From contig NZ_BCVG01000009.1 in NCBI RefSeq assembly GCF_001591625.1, positions 1 through 64,000 on the forward strand: a DNA stretch of 64,000 bases, in the 5' to 3' direction. This document shows, piece by piece, positions 17,509 through 25,188 of the stretch (the first letter of the stretch is position 1; every line of letters starts with the position of its first letter). The stretch is from Metabacillus fastidiosus NBRC 101226. GTDB taxonomy: Bacteria; Bacillota; Bacilli; Bacillales; Bacillaceae. Both the position numbers and the translations under genes were made by a program. The notes under the pieces are model-generated. The model was not told the DNA's origin. It worked only from the letters and a program-made list of their open reading frames with translations, and searched no databases.

Positions 17509-18414
17509 CTAAAGTGAGATTTCTGTTAAGAAATGATCAATTGCTTTATTATACTCTTCTTTATTTTCAGTAAAGGACATAGCGTGGCTTCCTTTTTCTG
17601 CAAGATATATTTTTTTAAATCCTGGTTTTTTGTCATATAGCTGTTTTGACATTTCAGGAAGAATATAATCATCCTGCTTGCTGTGAATAAAAAGAACCGG
17701 ATTTTTAATTTTCTCAATAACCGTAATTGGCGAGACATCTTTTAATGAGTAGCGGTCCCTCAATGTAATAAAAGGTTTTGCAAATGGCATGACGAGAAAA
17801 CCAGGAATACGGAATTCCATTTTCAAACGGTAGCGAAGCAGGGATTCTAAGTCTGAAAATGGGCAATCAACGATATAGAAATCAGCTCCATCCTCAACCG
17901 AACCCGCATAAAGCAATGTCGTAGCGGCACCCATTGATTCACCATGGATACCGAGAATAATATTTTTACCAACACGTTTCTTTAAGAAATGCACGATGGA
18001 CTGGAGATCGAATTTTTCATAATAGCCATAGCTCGTCGTTTTTCCGCCTGATGTGCCATGTCTTCTATGATCATAAATTAAAACATTCCATCCTTTTTCT
18101 AAGAAGAGGTTCATATATTTGATTGAATTGAATTTATTTACGGTGACACCGTGGCAAATAATAATATAGCGGTTCGTATGATGGGGAGCGATAATGGAAC
18201 CTTTAATATTATAGCCGAATGTGGAAGGGATACATATTTCTTCCTTTTCTAAAGCTTCAAAGTCCTCTATTTTAAAATGTCCGTCATTTGTTTCAAGATC
18301 AATAATTTCCTTATCTGTTTTTTTTCTTATGTACATGATTTTATTTGTGAAAAAGAAACCGATAAATAAAGCATAGGATACAATAGTGAGCAGGCCAATG
18401 ATATATTTTTTCAT
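17509..18414 (-). CDS. yqkD: alpha/beta hydrolase (YqkD-like), membrane-anchored
   Basis: 301 residues. An N-terminal hydrophobic helix (about 4-24) anchors or exports it. Catalytic triad: Ser in GESMG, Asp in SKQDDYI, His in KGSHAMSF; the oxyanion region is ICHGVTVN. Similar in layout to B. subtilis YqkD (301-305 residues), which also lies near yqkE and yqkF. Natural substrate unknown. Minus-strand single gene; the 220 bases between it and the chemoreceptor hold that receptor's promoter. Confidence 0.88.
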   Translation of the reverse strand: MKKYIIGLLTIVSYALFIGFFFTNKIMYIRKKTDKEIIDLETNDGHFKIEDFEALEKEEICIPSTFGYNIKGSIIAPHHTNRYIIICHGVTVNKFNSIKYMNLFLEKGWNVLIYDHRRHGTSGGKTTSYGYYEKFDLQSIVHFLKKRVGKNIILGIHGESMGAATTLLYAGSVEDGADFYIVDCPFSDLESLLRYRLKMEFRIPGFLVMPFAKPFITLRDRYSLKDVSPITVIEKIKNPVLFIHSKQDDYILPEMSKQLYDKKPGFKKIYLAEKGSHAMSFTENKEEYNKAIDHFLTEISL

Positions 18415-18487
18415 CTTTATTTACTCCCTTTTAAAAGATATATTCGCCATCATTCTACCTAACATTTTTATCGGAAGTAAAGAGAAA

Positions 18488-18509
18488 AGACAAGCTTCAC
18501 TGCTTGTCT
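18488..18509 (-). terminator. terminator of the 39-residue ORF
   Basis: 8-bp perfect stem AGACAAGC/GCTTGTCT with 6-nt loop, followed on the minus strand by TTTCTCTTT. Confidence 0.8.
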
Positions 18510-18515
18510 GTTAAA

Positions 18516-18635
18516 TTATTGCTCTGAATTTTGTCTTTTTGTCGGATGTATTGCTTTCTCCACTTCCTCAACGGCGATTACTTTTTTCACTTTATCTGCA
18601 TTCGGTTTGCCCTTTTGGCCTCTTTGCTTTGTCAT
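18516..18635 (-). CDS. 39-residue basic small protein
   Basis: ATG with GGAGGG 8 nt upstream and its own terminator 6 bases after the stop, both good signs of a real gene. The peptide is Lys/Gln-rich (MTKQRGQKGKPNADKV at the N-terminus) with a short hydrophobic-charged helix, no membrane segment. Family not recognised. Divergent from the ECF41 module. Confidence 0.62.
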   Translation of the reverse strand: MTKQRGQKGKPNADKVKKVIAVEEVEKAIHPTKRQNSEQ

Positions 18636-18704
18636 ATTTTAACCCTCCCTTTACCAAAGTAATTCACTTATTAAAGTGTGAGAAAAATTTAATAATTATA
18701 CAAT

Positions 18705-18731
18705 TGTCACAAAAGCAGGCCGTCATTCGTT
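18705..18731 (+). promoter_or_regulatory. ECF41-type promoter
   Basis: TGTCACA (18705-18711), exactly 16 nt, then CGTT (18728-18731); published ECF41 targets have TGTCACA-N16-CGTC. Located 31 bases upstream of the flavoprotein ATG, so the ECF41 factor encoded second in the operon probably drives its own transcription. Confidence 0.75.
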
Positions 18732-18762
18732 TTATAGGAAATGGAAAGTGGAGGAAGAGAAG

Positions 18763-19899
18763 ATGAAAACAATTGTAATAGCAGGCGGAGGCTATGGGGG
18801 CATTCATTTATTAAAGGGGCTTAAAAGGGAATTTAAGAATATGATTGGTAAGGAAATTCGGATTATCCTTGTTGATCGAAATCAATATCATTTTAGAAAA
18901 GTGTTGCTTTTTAAAGAAATTATTGGGTCATCTGATTTAAAAATACCGTATGAAAAGTATTGTGGGGACAGCGCTGAATTTATCCAGGGAGAGATTTTGT
19001 CAGTGCAAAAAAATGAGAATAATCTTTTAATTTTAAAAGATGGGAAACATGAGTTTATTTCATATGACTATCTTATTATGGCACTGGGCAGTGAAATCCG
19101 GGAAGTGAGCTCTGAACTTGGAGGAATTTCCCTTCGTAATATCGAAAGCGCCCGAATGATTCGTAAACAAATATTCGAGAAGTTAAATGAACAGAGCGGT
19201 AAAAGACTGTTGAATATTAGTATAGTCGGCGCGGGAATTACAGGTATTGAAACTGCGGCATCTATTGCAGACTGGCTAAGAAAAGAGACCGGTTTTGTTC
19301 ATAATATTGTTCTCATAAATTCAGAAGAGAGACTTTTACCACTGCTGCCGGAAAGCTTTGCAAAAAAAGTTGAAAAGCAGCTTGGGAAGCTAGGTATAAG
19401 AGGGGAGCAGGGGAAACGTGTTGAGCGCTATGCGAATGAACGGATAGAGTTTAGAAATCATTCGGCTATTCCCGCTGATATATGTATTTGGACAAACGGA
19501 ATGATTCCTAATCCGCTTATTCGTAAGCTTGGATTTAAGACAGATTGCAAAGGAAGTGTAACTGTTAATTCATTTTATCAAATAGAAGGTGAAAGCAATA
19601 TTTACGCTTTAGGTGACAATGCTTTAATACGTGATCCGAAAACTGGAGAAACTGCTGGAATGACATGTAAAGAAGCGATTGATCAGGCAGGAAGATTAAG
19701 TAAAATAATGAAGCAGGATTTAAAAGGGAAACAGAAATTATCCCATAAACACCATTTTGATTTTTACTGTATTAGTTTAGGAAATGAAAAGGGAATTGTT
19801 TGGATGAAGCCATTTGGATTGAATTTCTTTATTACAGGGAGACTCGGAGGGAAGATCCGGCAGCTTACATGGGATTTGGCAAGTATTATTCGGAGGTAG
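18763..19899 (+). CDS. NDH-2-like FAD-dependent pyridine nucleotide oxidoreductase
   Basis: 378 residues. FAD-binding IVIAGGGYGGIHLL at the N-terminus, a second NAD(P)H site SIVGAGITGIETAA mid-protein, and YALGDNALI near residue 285 place it in the NDH-2/AIF-like group. No C-terminal membrane helix is obvious. ATG 18763 has GGAGG 8 nt upstream. One base separates it from the ECF41 sigma gene. ECF41 factors are usually linked to carboxymuconolactone decarboxylase, oxidoreductase or epimerase genes, so this is the likely partner; its electron donor and acceptor are unknown. Confidence 0.85.
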   Translation: MKTIVIAGGGYGGIHLLKGLKREFKNMIGKEIRIILVDRNQYHFRKVLLFKEIIGSSDLKIPYEKYCGDSAEFIQGEILSVQKNENNLLILKDGKHEFISYDYLIMALGSEIREVSSELGGISLRNIESARMIRKQIFEKLNEQSGKRLLNISIVGAGITGIETAASIADWLRKETGFVHNIVLINSEERLLPLLPESFAKKVEKQLGKLGIRGEQGKRVERYANERIEFRNHSAIPADICIWTNGMIPNPLIRKLGFKTDCKGSVTVNSFYQIEGESNIYALGDNALIRDPKTGETAGMTCKEAIDQAGRLSKIMKQDLKGKQKLSHKHHFDFYCISLGNEKGIVWMKPFGLNFFITGRLGGKIRQLTWDLASIIRR

Positions 19900-19900
19900 G

Positions 19901-20788
19901 ATGCTTGTGGAAAAATTGCAATTAGAGAGCTTGTATACACAATATAAAGGTTTATTATTTAATTTGTCTTATCAGCTTTTAGGAAATGTATCAGATTCAG
20001 AAGACATCGTACATGATGTTTATCTAAAATTAATGAATATGGAAGTACATCATAAAAATATAAAGTCTTTATTATGTACGATGGTTACACATAGAAGTAT
20101 TGATTTATTGAAATCAGCACGCTATAAACGTGAGACATATACCGGTACATGGCTTCCGGAACCAATTTTATTACAAGATGATGATCCTTTGCATCAGCTT
20201 ATTTCAAAAGAAAATATATCTATAGCTTATATGTATATATTAGAGCAATTAAGTTTAACTGAAAGGATTGTGTTTATATTAAGGGAAGCAATCGCAATGG
20301 AATATGCGGCAATAGCTGAAATAATTGGTAAAGAGAATGCGGCTTGCCGTAAAATATACAGTCGTGCTAAACAAAAGATTAGACAGGATCAATCAGGTGT
20401 TGAACTAATAGAAATAAAAGAACAAAATCGAATTGTAGACTCCTTTATGAAGTCTTTAAATGATGGGGATTTTGATACTGTACTGAAATTACTCTCATCA
20501 GAAGCGGTTTATTATGCAGACGGAGGAGGAATTATTAAGGCTGCTATCCGGCCGATTGAAACAGGAGAGAAAATTTGCAGACTCATTCAAGGTCTTTTCA
20601 GCAAGTATGCGCAAATGGATAAAGAAATAAAAATGATAAAAGCAAATGTCAATGGCGAGCCTGCGATCATTATCCATAAGAAGGAAGAGATTTTATCCGT
20701 CCTTTCTTTTCAGATTCATAATAGCCAAATCAATATGATCTATAATATGCTCAACCCTAATAAATTAAAGCATATATCGATATATTAA
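19901..20788 (+). CDS. ECF41-family RNA polymerase sigma factor (SigJ-like)
   Basis: 295 residues. Sigma region 2 (SEDIVHDVYLKL) and region 4 (LSLTERIVFILRE with the helix-turn-helix around 130-160) are followed by a SnoaL-like C-terminal domain of about 110 residues. The linker motif WLPEP is at 84-88 and the C-terminal DGGG at 207-210, two hallmarks of ECF41, which uses this tail rather than a separate anti-sigma factor to tune activity. GGAGG sits in the end of the upstream gene. The fourth residue of DGGGK is replaced (DGGGII-K). Confidence 0.92.
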   Translation: MLVEKLQLESLYTQYKGLLFNLSYQLLGNVSDSEDIVHDVYLKLMNMEVHHKNIKSLLCTMVTHRSIDLLKSARYKRETYTGTWLPEPILLQDDDPLHQLISKENISIAYMYILEQLSLTERIVFILREAIAMEYAAIAEIIGKENAACRKIYSRAKQKIRQDQSGVELIEIKEQNRIVDSFMKSLNDGDFDTVLKLLSSEAVYYADGGGIIKAAIRPIETGEKICRLIQGLFSKYAQMDKEIKMIKANVNGEPAIIIHKKEEILSVLSFQIHNSQINMIYNMLNPNKLKHISIY

Positions 20789-20802
20789 ACTAAGAGTTAT
20801 TT

Positions 20803-20826
20803 AATAAAGCGAAAAGCTTTTATTCC
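20803..20826 (+). terminator. terminator after the ECF41 operon
   Basis: AATAAAGC pairs with GCTTTTATT (one bulge) around GAAAA, then TCCTTCC. Modest. Confidence 0.5.
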
Positions 20827-20875
20827 TTCCTAATCTAAGGTTATAATCTAAAAAAAGATGTTGGGGGATAGTAAT

Positions 20876-21109
20876 ATGAAGCATCCAAAGAAGAAAAAAG
20901 ATGATTCAACAGTACAGCTGGAAGATCATTTAGAGTCAGATTTATTAAAACAGTTAAAAGCGGTGAAAAGTAATTTAACGAAGCAGCAGGAAGAAAAAGA
21001 AGAAGCATTGAGGCAGGAGAAAATAAAAGAGAGAAAAGAAAAAGAAAAAAATAAGAGCTTTGAAGAACTTTTAGATGAGAGTTCTTTAAACTGGAAAGAG
21101 TATAAATAA
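20876..21109 (+). CDS. yqkE: YqkE family (DUF3886) protein
   Basis: 77 residues, highly charged K/E/Q-rich helix with the characteristic end KNKSFEELLDESSLNWKEYK. Function unknown. ATG 20876 with GGGGGATA upstream; the frame extends six codons further but without a ribosome site. Same neighbourhood as yqkD and yqkF in B. subtilis. Confidence 0.82.
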   Translation: MKHPKKKKDDSTVQLEDHLESDLLKQLKAVKSNLTKQQEEKEEALRQEKIKERKEKEKNKSFEELLDESSLNWKEYK

Positions 21110-21114
21110 AGAGG

Positions 21115-21165
21115 AGGCTCCTTATAGAAATTCAGCAAGATCAGAAGATTTCTATTAAGGGGCCT
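21115..21165. terminator. convergent terminator-like hairpin
   Basis: 17-bp imperfect stem (AGGCTCCTTA-TAGAAAT with ATTTCTATTAAGGGGCCT; one bulge, one wobble) and a 16-nt loop between two convergent genes. T tracts are weak. Confidence 0.6.
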
Positions 21166-21215
21166 TTCAGTAAACAATTTTTAGTATTTATCTACAAGCA
21201 TTACAGGATGGTTTA

Positions 21216-22121
21216 TTATCTATGCTGTTCATAAATATCTTGCTTTGTTGCTTGCTGAAGTTTTGTATAAATCTCTTCAGTAAGTCGGTTCGAACCTGCT
21301 GCGCTGCAGTTTTCTTTCAATTGTGAGATTTTGCTGGCTCCTGGTATGACAGCTGCTACTATGTCATTGTGCAGGCAGTATTGGACAGCTGTTTCAGTAA
21401 ATGAGCGCGATGGGGCGCAAGCTTTTATTTCTTTTCGTACCGCTTCAATTTCTGAGGCAGTGTAAGAAAGATAGCCTTTGCCTTCTTCTTTTATAAAAGT
21501 TTTTTCTGTTAATAAACCTTTTGCAAGCGGTCCGCGGGCGATAATGCTGACATTATGCTCCTTAATAAGGGAAAACCATTCCTCGGGACGGCGGTCGAGA
21601 AGGCTGTATTGCATCATGATTGAAATGATGGATGATTTTTCTAAATATTGTTTAATAACATTAGGACGGATAGAAGAGATTCCGTAATAGCGGATAACTC
21701 CTTCCTTCTTTAATTCCTCAAACGCTTCAATCGTTTCATCGATGTTATCGCTAATTGTCCCGCCATGTAATTGATATAGATCAATATAATCTGTATTAAG
21801 TCTTTTCAAACTCTTTTTTACAGCTTCTTTTATGTATGCTTTAGATGGATCCCAATGCCAGCCTTCTTCTCCTTCATTCCAGCGGTTTCCGCCTTTTGTT
21901 GCTACAATAATATCTTTCCTGCGTTGTTTAATCGCTTTACCGACAAATTCTTCATTTAAACCAAAATTATATAAATCAGCTGTATCAAGATAGTTTATAC
22001 CAAGATCAATCGCTTCATCTACTAATGACAATGCCTGTTTTTCTTCTGTTCCAAGTGACATACATCCAAGACCGATTTCACTCACAAATAAATCAGACGG
22101 TCCTAATTGTCTTTTTCTCAT
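21216..22121 (-). CDS. yqkF: aldo/keto reductase (YqkF-like)
   Basis: 301-residue NADPH-dependent TIM-barrel reductase of aldehydes/ketones. Catalytic tetrad is readable: D46 and Y51 in DTADLYNFG, K76 in ATKGG, H119 in LYQLHGG. The C-terminal cofactor segment IPGASKISQLKEN is typical. Position next to yqkE and nudF matches B. subtilis yqkF. Natural substrate unknown. Confidence 0.92.
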   Translation of the reverse strand: MRKRQLGPSDLFVSEIGLGCMSLGTEEKQALSLVDEAIDLGINYLDTADLYNFGLNEEFVGKAIKQRRKDIIVATKGGNRWNEGEEGWHWDPSKAYIKEAVKKSLKRLNTDYIDLYQLHGGTISDNIDETIEAFEELKKEGVIRYYGISSIRPNVIKQYLEKSSIISIMMQYSLLDRRPEEWFSLIKEHNVSIIARGPLAKGLLTEKTFIKEEGKGYLSYTASEIEAVRKEIKACAPSRSFTETAVQYCLHNDIVAAVIPGASKISQLKENCSAAGSNRLTEEIYTKLQQATKQDIYEQHR

Positions 22122-22229
22122 ATTTCACTCTCCTGATTTTAAGTCATTTAAAATCATTATAGCAAAATGTGAAAAAGAAGTATGGATCGAAGACTTTATA
22201 GAATACATATTAAAACTAGTATAATGCAC

Positions 22230-22373
22230 GATTTTTGGCTCATCTCGCTCAAATTTCCCAAAAGGGAGAGAGAAAAGCGAGCTTTTCTTCCCCTTTTGAG
22301 AAATTTGAGCACTTTTCAGCTAAAGCTGAAAAGCATTTGCAAGCAGAGCTTGCAAATGGATGAGCCAAAAATC
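22230..22373. repeat. 144-bp four-way-junction (cloverleaf) element
   Basis: A closing 15-bp perfect stem (22230-22244 GATTTTTGGCTCATC with 22359-22373) encloses three stems: P2, 11 bp perfect (22247-22257 with 22300-22310) continued by two further helices with one internal loop; P3, 9 bp with tetraloop TAAA (22312-22320 with 22325-22333); and P4, 11 bp with loop AGA (22334-22344 with 22348-22358). P3, P4 and the closing stem abut with no spare bases. No coding sequence, no tRNA features, no T-run. It lies between the mciZ stop and the yqkF start, on the strand of neither for certain. Could be a small mobile repeat or a structured RNA. Confidence 0.85.
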
Positions 22374-22437
22374 AACCCGGTTTTATAATAAATTCAAGTT
22401 AAGAACCAGGAATATTGTTATCATTTACATGTATTAT

Positions 22438-22560
22438 TTATTTCTTTTTCATTAATTGTTTCATACTAGTAGAGACATGCTCAAATTCTTTTAATTTCTT
22501 GTGGATTTCATTCTTTTTTCCGATGAGAACTAAGCGGTTCGTATAAAAGAAAACCTTCAT
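22438..22560 (-). CDS. mciZ: MciZ, mother-cell inhibitor of FtsZ
   Basis: 40 residues, exactly the B. subtilis MciZ length. The pattern MKV-x6/7-LVLIGKKNEIHKKLKEF aligns with the B. subtilis MKV...VVLVGKAWEI..KLKEY. MciZ caps FtsZ filaments to block a second division in the sporulating mother cell. ATG 22560 has AAGGAGG upstream (11 nt); an adjacent GTG at 22563 is closer to ideal spacing. Divergent from nudF. Assignment rests on remembered sequence plus the conserved yqkF-mciZ-nudF position. Confidence 0.85.
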   Translation of the reverse strand: MKVFFYTNRLVLIGKKNEIHKKLKEFEHVSTSMKQLMKKK

Positions 22561-22637
22561 CACAAATAATGCCTCCTTGAAAAGATATGATAAAATATAT
22601 GAAGGGAAAAATATGATAGAACGAGGAGCGGATGAAA

Positions 22638-23189
22638 ATGGATCACTTAATAGAAAAAACGTTAACTTCGAAAGAAATATTTAAAGGAAGAGTTATCGCT
22701 CTTTATTTAGAAGAAGTGGAGCTGCCGAATGGTAAGACGGGGACGAGAGAGATTATTAAACATCCGGGCGCTGTTGCTGTTATTGCTTTAACAGATGATA
22801 ATAAGCTGCTTATGGTTGAACAATATAGAAAAGCGTTAGAAAGAGCATTAGTTGAGATTCCGGCGGGTAAACTAGAAAAAGGGGAAAGCCCTGAATCAAC
22901 TGCAAAGCGGGAGTTAGAAGAAGAAACAGGGTATACATGTGAAAAGCTGGAGAAGATTGTTTCCTTTTATACATCCCCTGGTTTTGCAGATGAACTTGTC
23001 CATTTATTCCTTGCTAAAGGGCTGACAAAATCAACGGTTGCGGCAGAGCTAGATGAAGATGAGTTTTTAGATGTACTGGAGGTGACATTGGAAGAAGCGC
23101 AGGCAATGGTGGAAGATGAGCGGATATATGATGCAAAAACAGTGTATGCTGTTCAATATTTGCAGCTTCAACAAGCGCTTCATAAATAA
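22638..23189 (+). CDS. nudF: ADP-ribose pyrophosphatase
   Basis: 183-residue Nudix hydrolase splitting ADP-ribose to AMP and ribose-5-phosphate. The Nudix box G77-x5-E-x7-RELEEETG is intact (77-99), followed by the ADPRase-type SPGFADE segment. ATG 22638 gives AGGAG 9-nt spacing and the same N-terminal length as B. subtilis NudF; an ATG two codons upstream is too close. The EndoQ-like gene begins one base after the stop. Confidence 0.95.
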   Translation: MDHLIEKTLTSKEIFKGRVIALYLEEVELPNGKTGTREIIKHPGAVAVIALTDDNKLLMVEQYRKALERALVEIPAGKLEKGESPESTAKRELEEETGYTCEKLEKIVSFYTSPGFADELVHLFLAKGLTKSTVAAELDEDEFLDVLEVTLEEAQAMVEDERIYDAKTVYAVQYLQLQQALHK

Positions 23190-23190
23190 T

Positions 23191-24357
23191 ATGAATGATT
23201 ATTTTGCGGATTTACATATTCATATCGGCAGAACAAAAAGTGGAAAACCAGTTAAAATTACCGCCTCAAAAACATTAACACTTGAGAATATATTAATAGA
23301 GGCAAGTGAACATAAAGGAATTGATATTGTCGGTGTTATCGACTGTCATGTACCCGAAGTGCTCCAAGACTTGAGAGAAAGAATAGAGAGCGGGGAGTGC
23401 AAGGAACTCGGCGAGGGCGGTATACAGTTTAAGGAAACCATATTAATACTTGGAACAGAGCTTGAAATATATGATGAGTTTTGTAAAGGGCCGATCCATG
23501 TGCTCGTATTTATGCCGACAATTGAAAAAATGATTCAGTTTTCCGAATGGCTCAGGAGCCGTGTGACAAATATAACATTAAGTTCCCAAAGAATATATGA
23601 AAATGGTCGTGTGCTTCAGGAGAAAGTGAAGGAACTTGATGGACTTTTTATTCCGGCGCATATTTTCACACCGCATAAAAGTTTATATGGCAGCGGAGTT
23701 GATTTTTCTTTAAAGGAAGTATTTGATCCTTCATTAATAGATGCGGTTGAGCTTGGACTTAGTTCTGATACGAGTATGGCTGATGAAATCGCAGAGCTTC
23801 ACGAATACACGTATATTACAAATTCAGATGCTCATTCTCTTCCTAAAATCGGGAGAGAATATCAGAAAATTTGTCTGGAAGCACCTACATTTGCTGAATT
23901 GAAGCTTGCATTAAGAGAAGAAAAAGGACGTAAAATAGTAGCTAACTACGGATTGAATCCATTTTTAGGGAAGTATTATATAACGACGTGTGAAAAATGC
24001 GGCGAACAGAAAAAAGCTGGAGAACCGGTATGTGAGAAATGCGGCAGCAGAAGATTTACAAAAGGTGTAAGCAACCGTTTAAAAGAACTGGCGTCAGAAT
24101 CGAATGATGATAGAGAGAGACCTCCTTATATTCATCAGGTGCCATTGCAATTTATACCTGGTTTAGGTCCGAAAACATTGTTAAAATTAAAAGCAGTCTT
24201 TCAAACAGAAATGAATATTATACATGAAGCAGCAGAAAATGAATTAGCAGAAATTATTCCTGAAAAACTTGTGTCCTATATTATTGCTGCAAGAGAAGGA
24301 AAGCTTCAGGTAAAGGCCGGCGGTGGCGGAATATATGGAAAAGTAACAGGTGTTTAA
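23191..24357 (+). CDS. endonuclease Q family protein (YqxK-like)
   Basis: 388 residues. An N-terminal PHP metal-dependent domain carries DLHIHIG (residues 7-13), GVIDCH, LGTELEIYD, PAHIF and NSDAHSL. A C4 zinc ribbon follows (CEKCGEQ, then CEKCG about 14 residues later) and a helix-hairpin-helix PLQFIPGLGPKT near the end. EndoQ enzymes cut 5' of deaminated bases (hypoxanthine, uracil) in DNA. No ribosome site precedes ATG 23191; translation is likely coupled to nudF, whose stop is one base upstream. Confidence 0.88.
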   Translation: MNDYFADLHIHIGRTKSGKPVKITASKTLTLENILIEASEHKGIDIVGVIDCHVPEVLQDLRERIESGECKELGEGGIQFKETILILGTELEIYDEFCKGPIHVLVFMPTIEKMIQFSEWLRSRVTNITLSSQRIYENGRVLQEKVKELDGLFIPAHIFTPHKSLYGSGVDFSLKEVFDPSLIDAVELGLSSDTSMADEIAELHEYTYITNSDAHSLPKIGREYQKICLEAPTFAELKLALREEKGRKIVANYGLNPFLGKYYITTCEKCGEQKKAGEPVCEKCGSRRFTKGVSNRLKELASESNDDRERPPYIHQVPLQFIPGLGPKTLLKLKAVFQTEMNIIHEAAENELAEIIPEKLVSYIIAAREGKLQVKAGGGGIYGKVTGV

Positions 24358-24362
24358 AATAG

Positions 24363-24390
24363 TCATAGTTTTTTAATTCTCCCATATAAT
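24363..24390 (+). promoter_or_regulatory. SigE-type promoter of spoIIM
   Basis: TCATAGT (24363-24369), 13 nt, CATATAAT (24383-24390; fits the SigE -10 CATAnnnT). spoIIM is SigE-controlled in B. subtilis. The same spacing occurs before dacB in this window. Confidence 0.6.
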
Positions 24391-24420
24391 CTAGTAATTG
24401 ATGTACGGGAGGATAAAACG

Positions 24421-25074
24421 ATGCGAAAAAAACAGCAGCTGCAAACGATTATTAAGCAACATATAAAAGACCAGTCATCGATCTATTTATTTGTATTTGT
24501 CCTTTTTTTAATGGGTGTTATTTTCGGAGCAATTATCGTCAACAGCATGAATATAAATCAAAAGGAAGATTTGTATTATTATTTAAGCCGTTTCTTTGGA
24601 CAAGTATCTGAAGGTAAAATTGCAAGCTCAATCGATATGTTTAAACAGAGCTTTTTTCATAATATGAAGTATTTGGGTTTAATGTGGGTGCTCGGAATAT
24701 CGATTATCGGACTGCCGGTTATATTAGTTATGCTTTTTATAAAAGGAATGGTCGTTGGTTTCACAGTGGGCTTTCTCGTTAATCAGCTTGGTTGGAAAGG
24801 GTTTCTGCTTTCTTTTGTTACCGTCCTGCCGCAAAATATATTGCTTATTCCGGCATTCATCGTTATGTGTGCTGTCGCCATTTCTTTTTCACTGAAAATG
24901 GTTAAACAGTTGTATATGAAAAAGACATTAATGATGGAATCACCATTCTCCATGTTTATGAAATATGTTGTTGTCTTAGTTAGTATTTCACTCTTTACAG
25001 TTATTGCTTCATTATTTGAGGCGTATGCATCACCAATGTTAATGAAATCATTAGTAGAAGTTGTTACTAAATAA
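24421..25074 (+). CDS. spoIIM: stage II sporulation protein M
   Basis: 217 residues with five hydrophobic segments. SpoIIM joins SpoIID and SpoIIP in the mother-cell membrane complex that remodels septal peptidoglycan for engulfment. The loop segments [11 protein letters not shown] and [10 protein letters not shown] are typical of the family. ATG preceded by GGGAGG. Same location as in B. subtilis, upstream of fur-xerD. Confidence 0.95.
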   Translation: MRKKQQLQTIIKQHIKDQSSIYLFVFVLFLMGVIFGAIIVNSMNINQKEDLYYYLSRFFGQVSEGKIASSIDMFKQSFFHNMKYLGLMWVLGISIIGLPVILVMLFIKGMVVGFTVGFLVNQLGWKGFLLSFVTVLPQNILLIPAFIVMCAVAISFSLKMVKQLYMKKTLMMESPFSMFMKYVVVLVSISLFTVIASLFEAYASPMLMKSLVEVVTK

Positions 25075-25100
25075 TAATGATTCTTATAAGATAATCATTA
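25075..25100. promoter_or_regulatory. inverted repeat upstream of fur, possible Fur/PerR-type operator
   Basis: TAATGATT (25075-25082) and AATCATTA (25093-25100) form an 8-bp perfect inverted repeat around a nested CTTATAAG. The right half GATAATCATTA resembles half of the Fur/PerR-family 7-1-7 box. It ends 26 bases upstream of the fur -35. It could instead be a weak spoIIM terminator. Confidence 0.45.
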
Positions 25101-25126
25101 CTTTTCTTTAATTGGAATGATTTTAG

Positions 25127-25155
25127 TTGGACACTTTCCTCATCTTTGTTATAAT
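25127..25155 (+). promoter_or_regulatory. SigA promoter of fur
   Basis: TTGGAC (25127-25132), 17 nt, TATAAT (25150-25155), 33 bases before the fur ATG. Confidence 0.85.
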
Positions 25156-25188
25156 AAACGTGTAACGTGGCGAGGGAGGAAGTTTACA

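Noticed and set aside
22230-22373. Possible tRNA or tRNA-like gene because of the cloverleaf
   Set aside because: Arm lengths (15/11+/9/11 bp), no anticodon loop of 7, no T-loop GTTC sequence and no CCA end.
22182-22388. 68-codon plus-strand frame across the cloverleaf
   Set aside because: No ribosome site; its length is a by-product of the palindromic sequence and composition is not protein-like.
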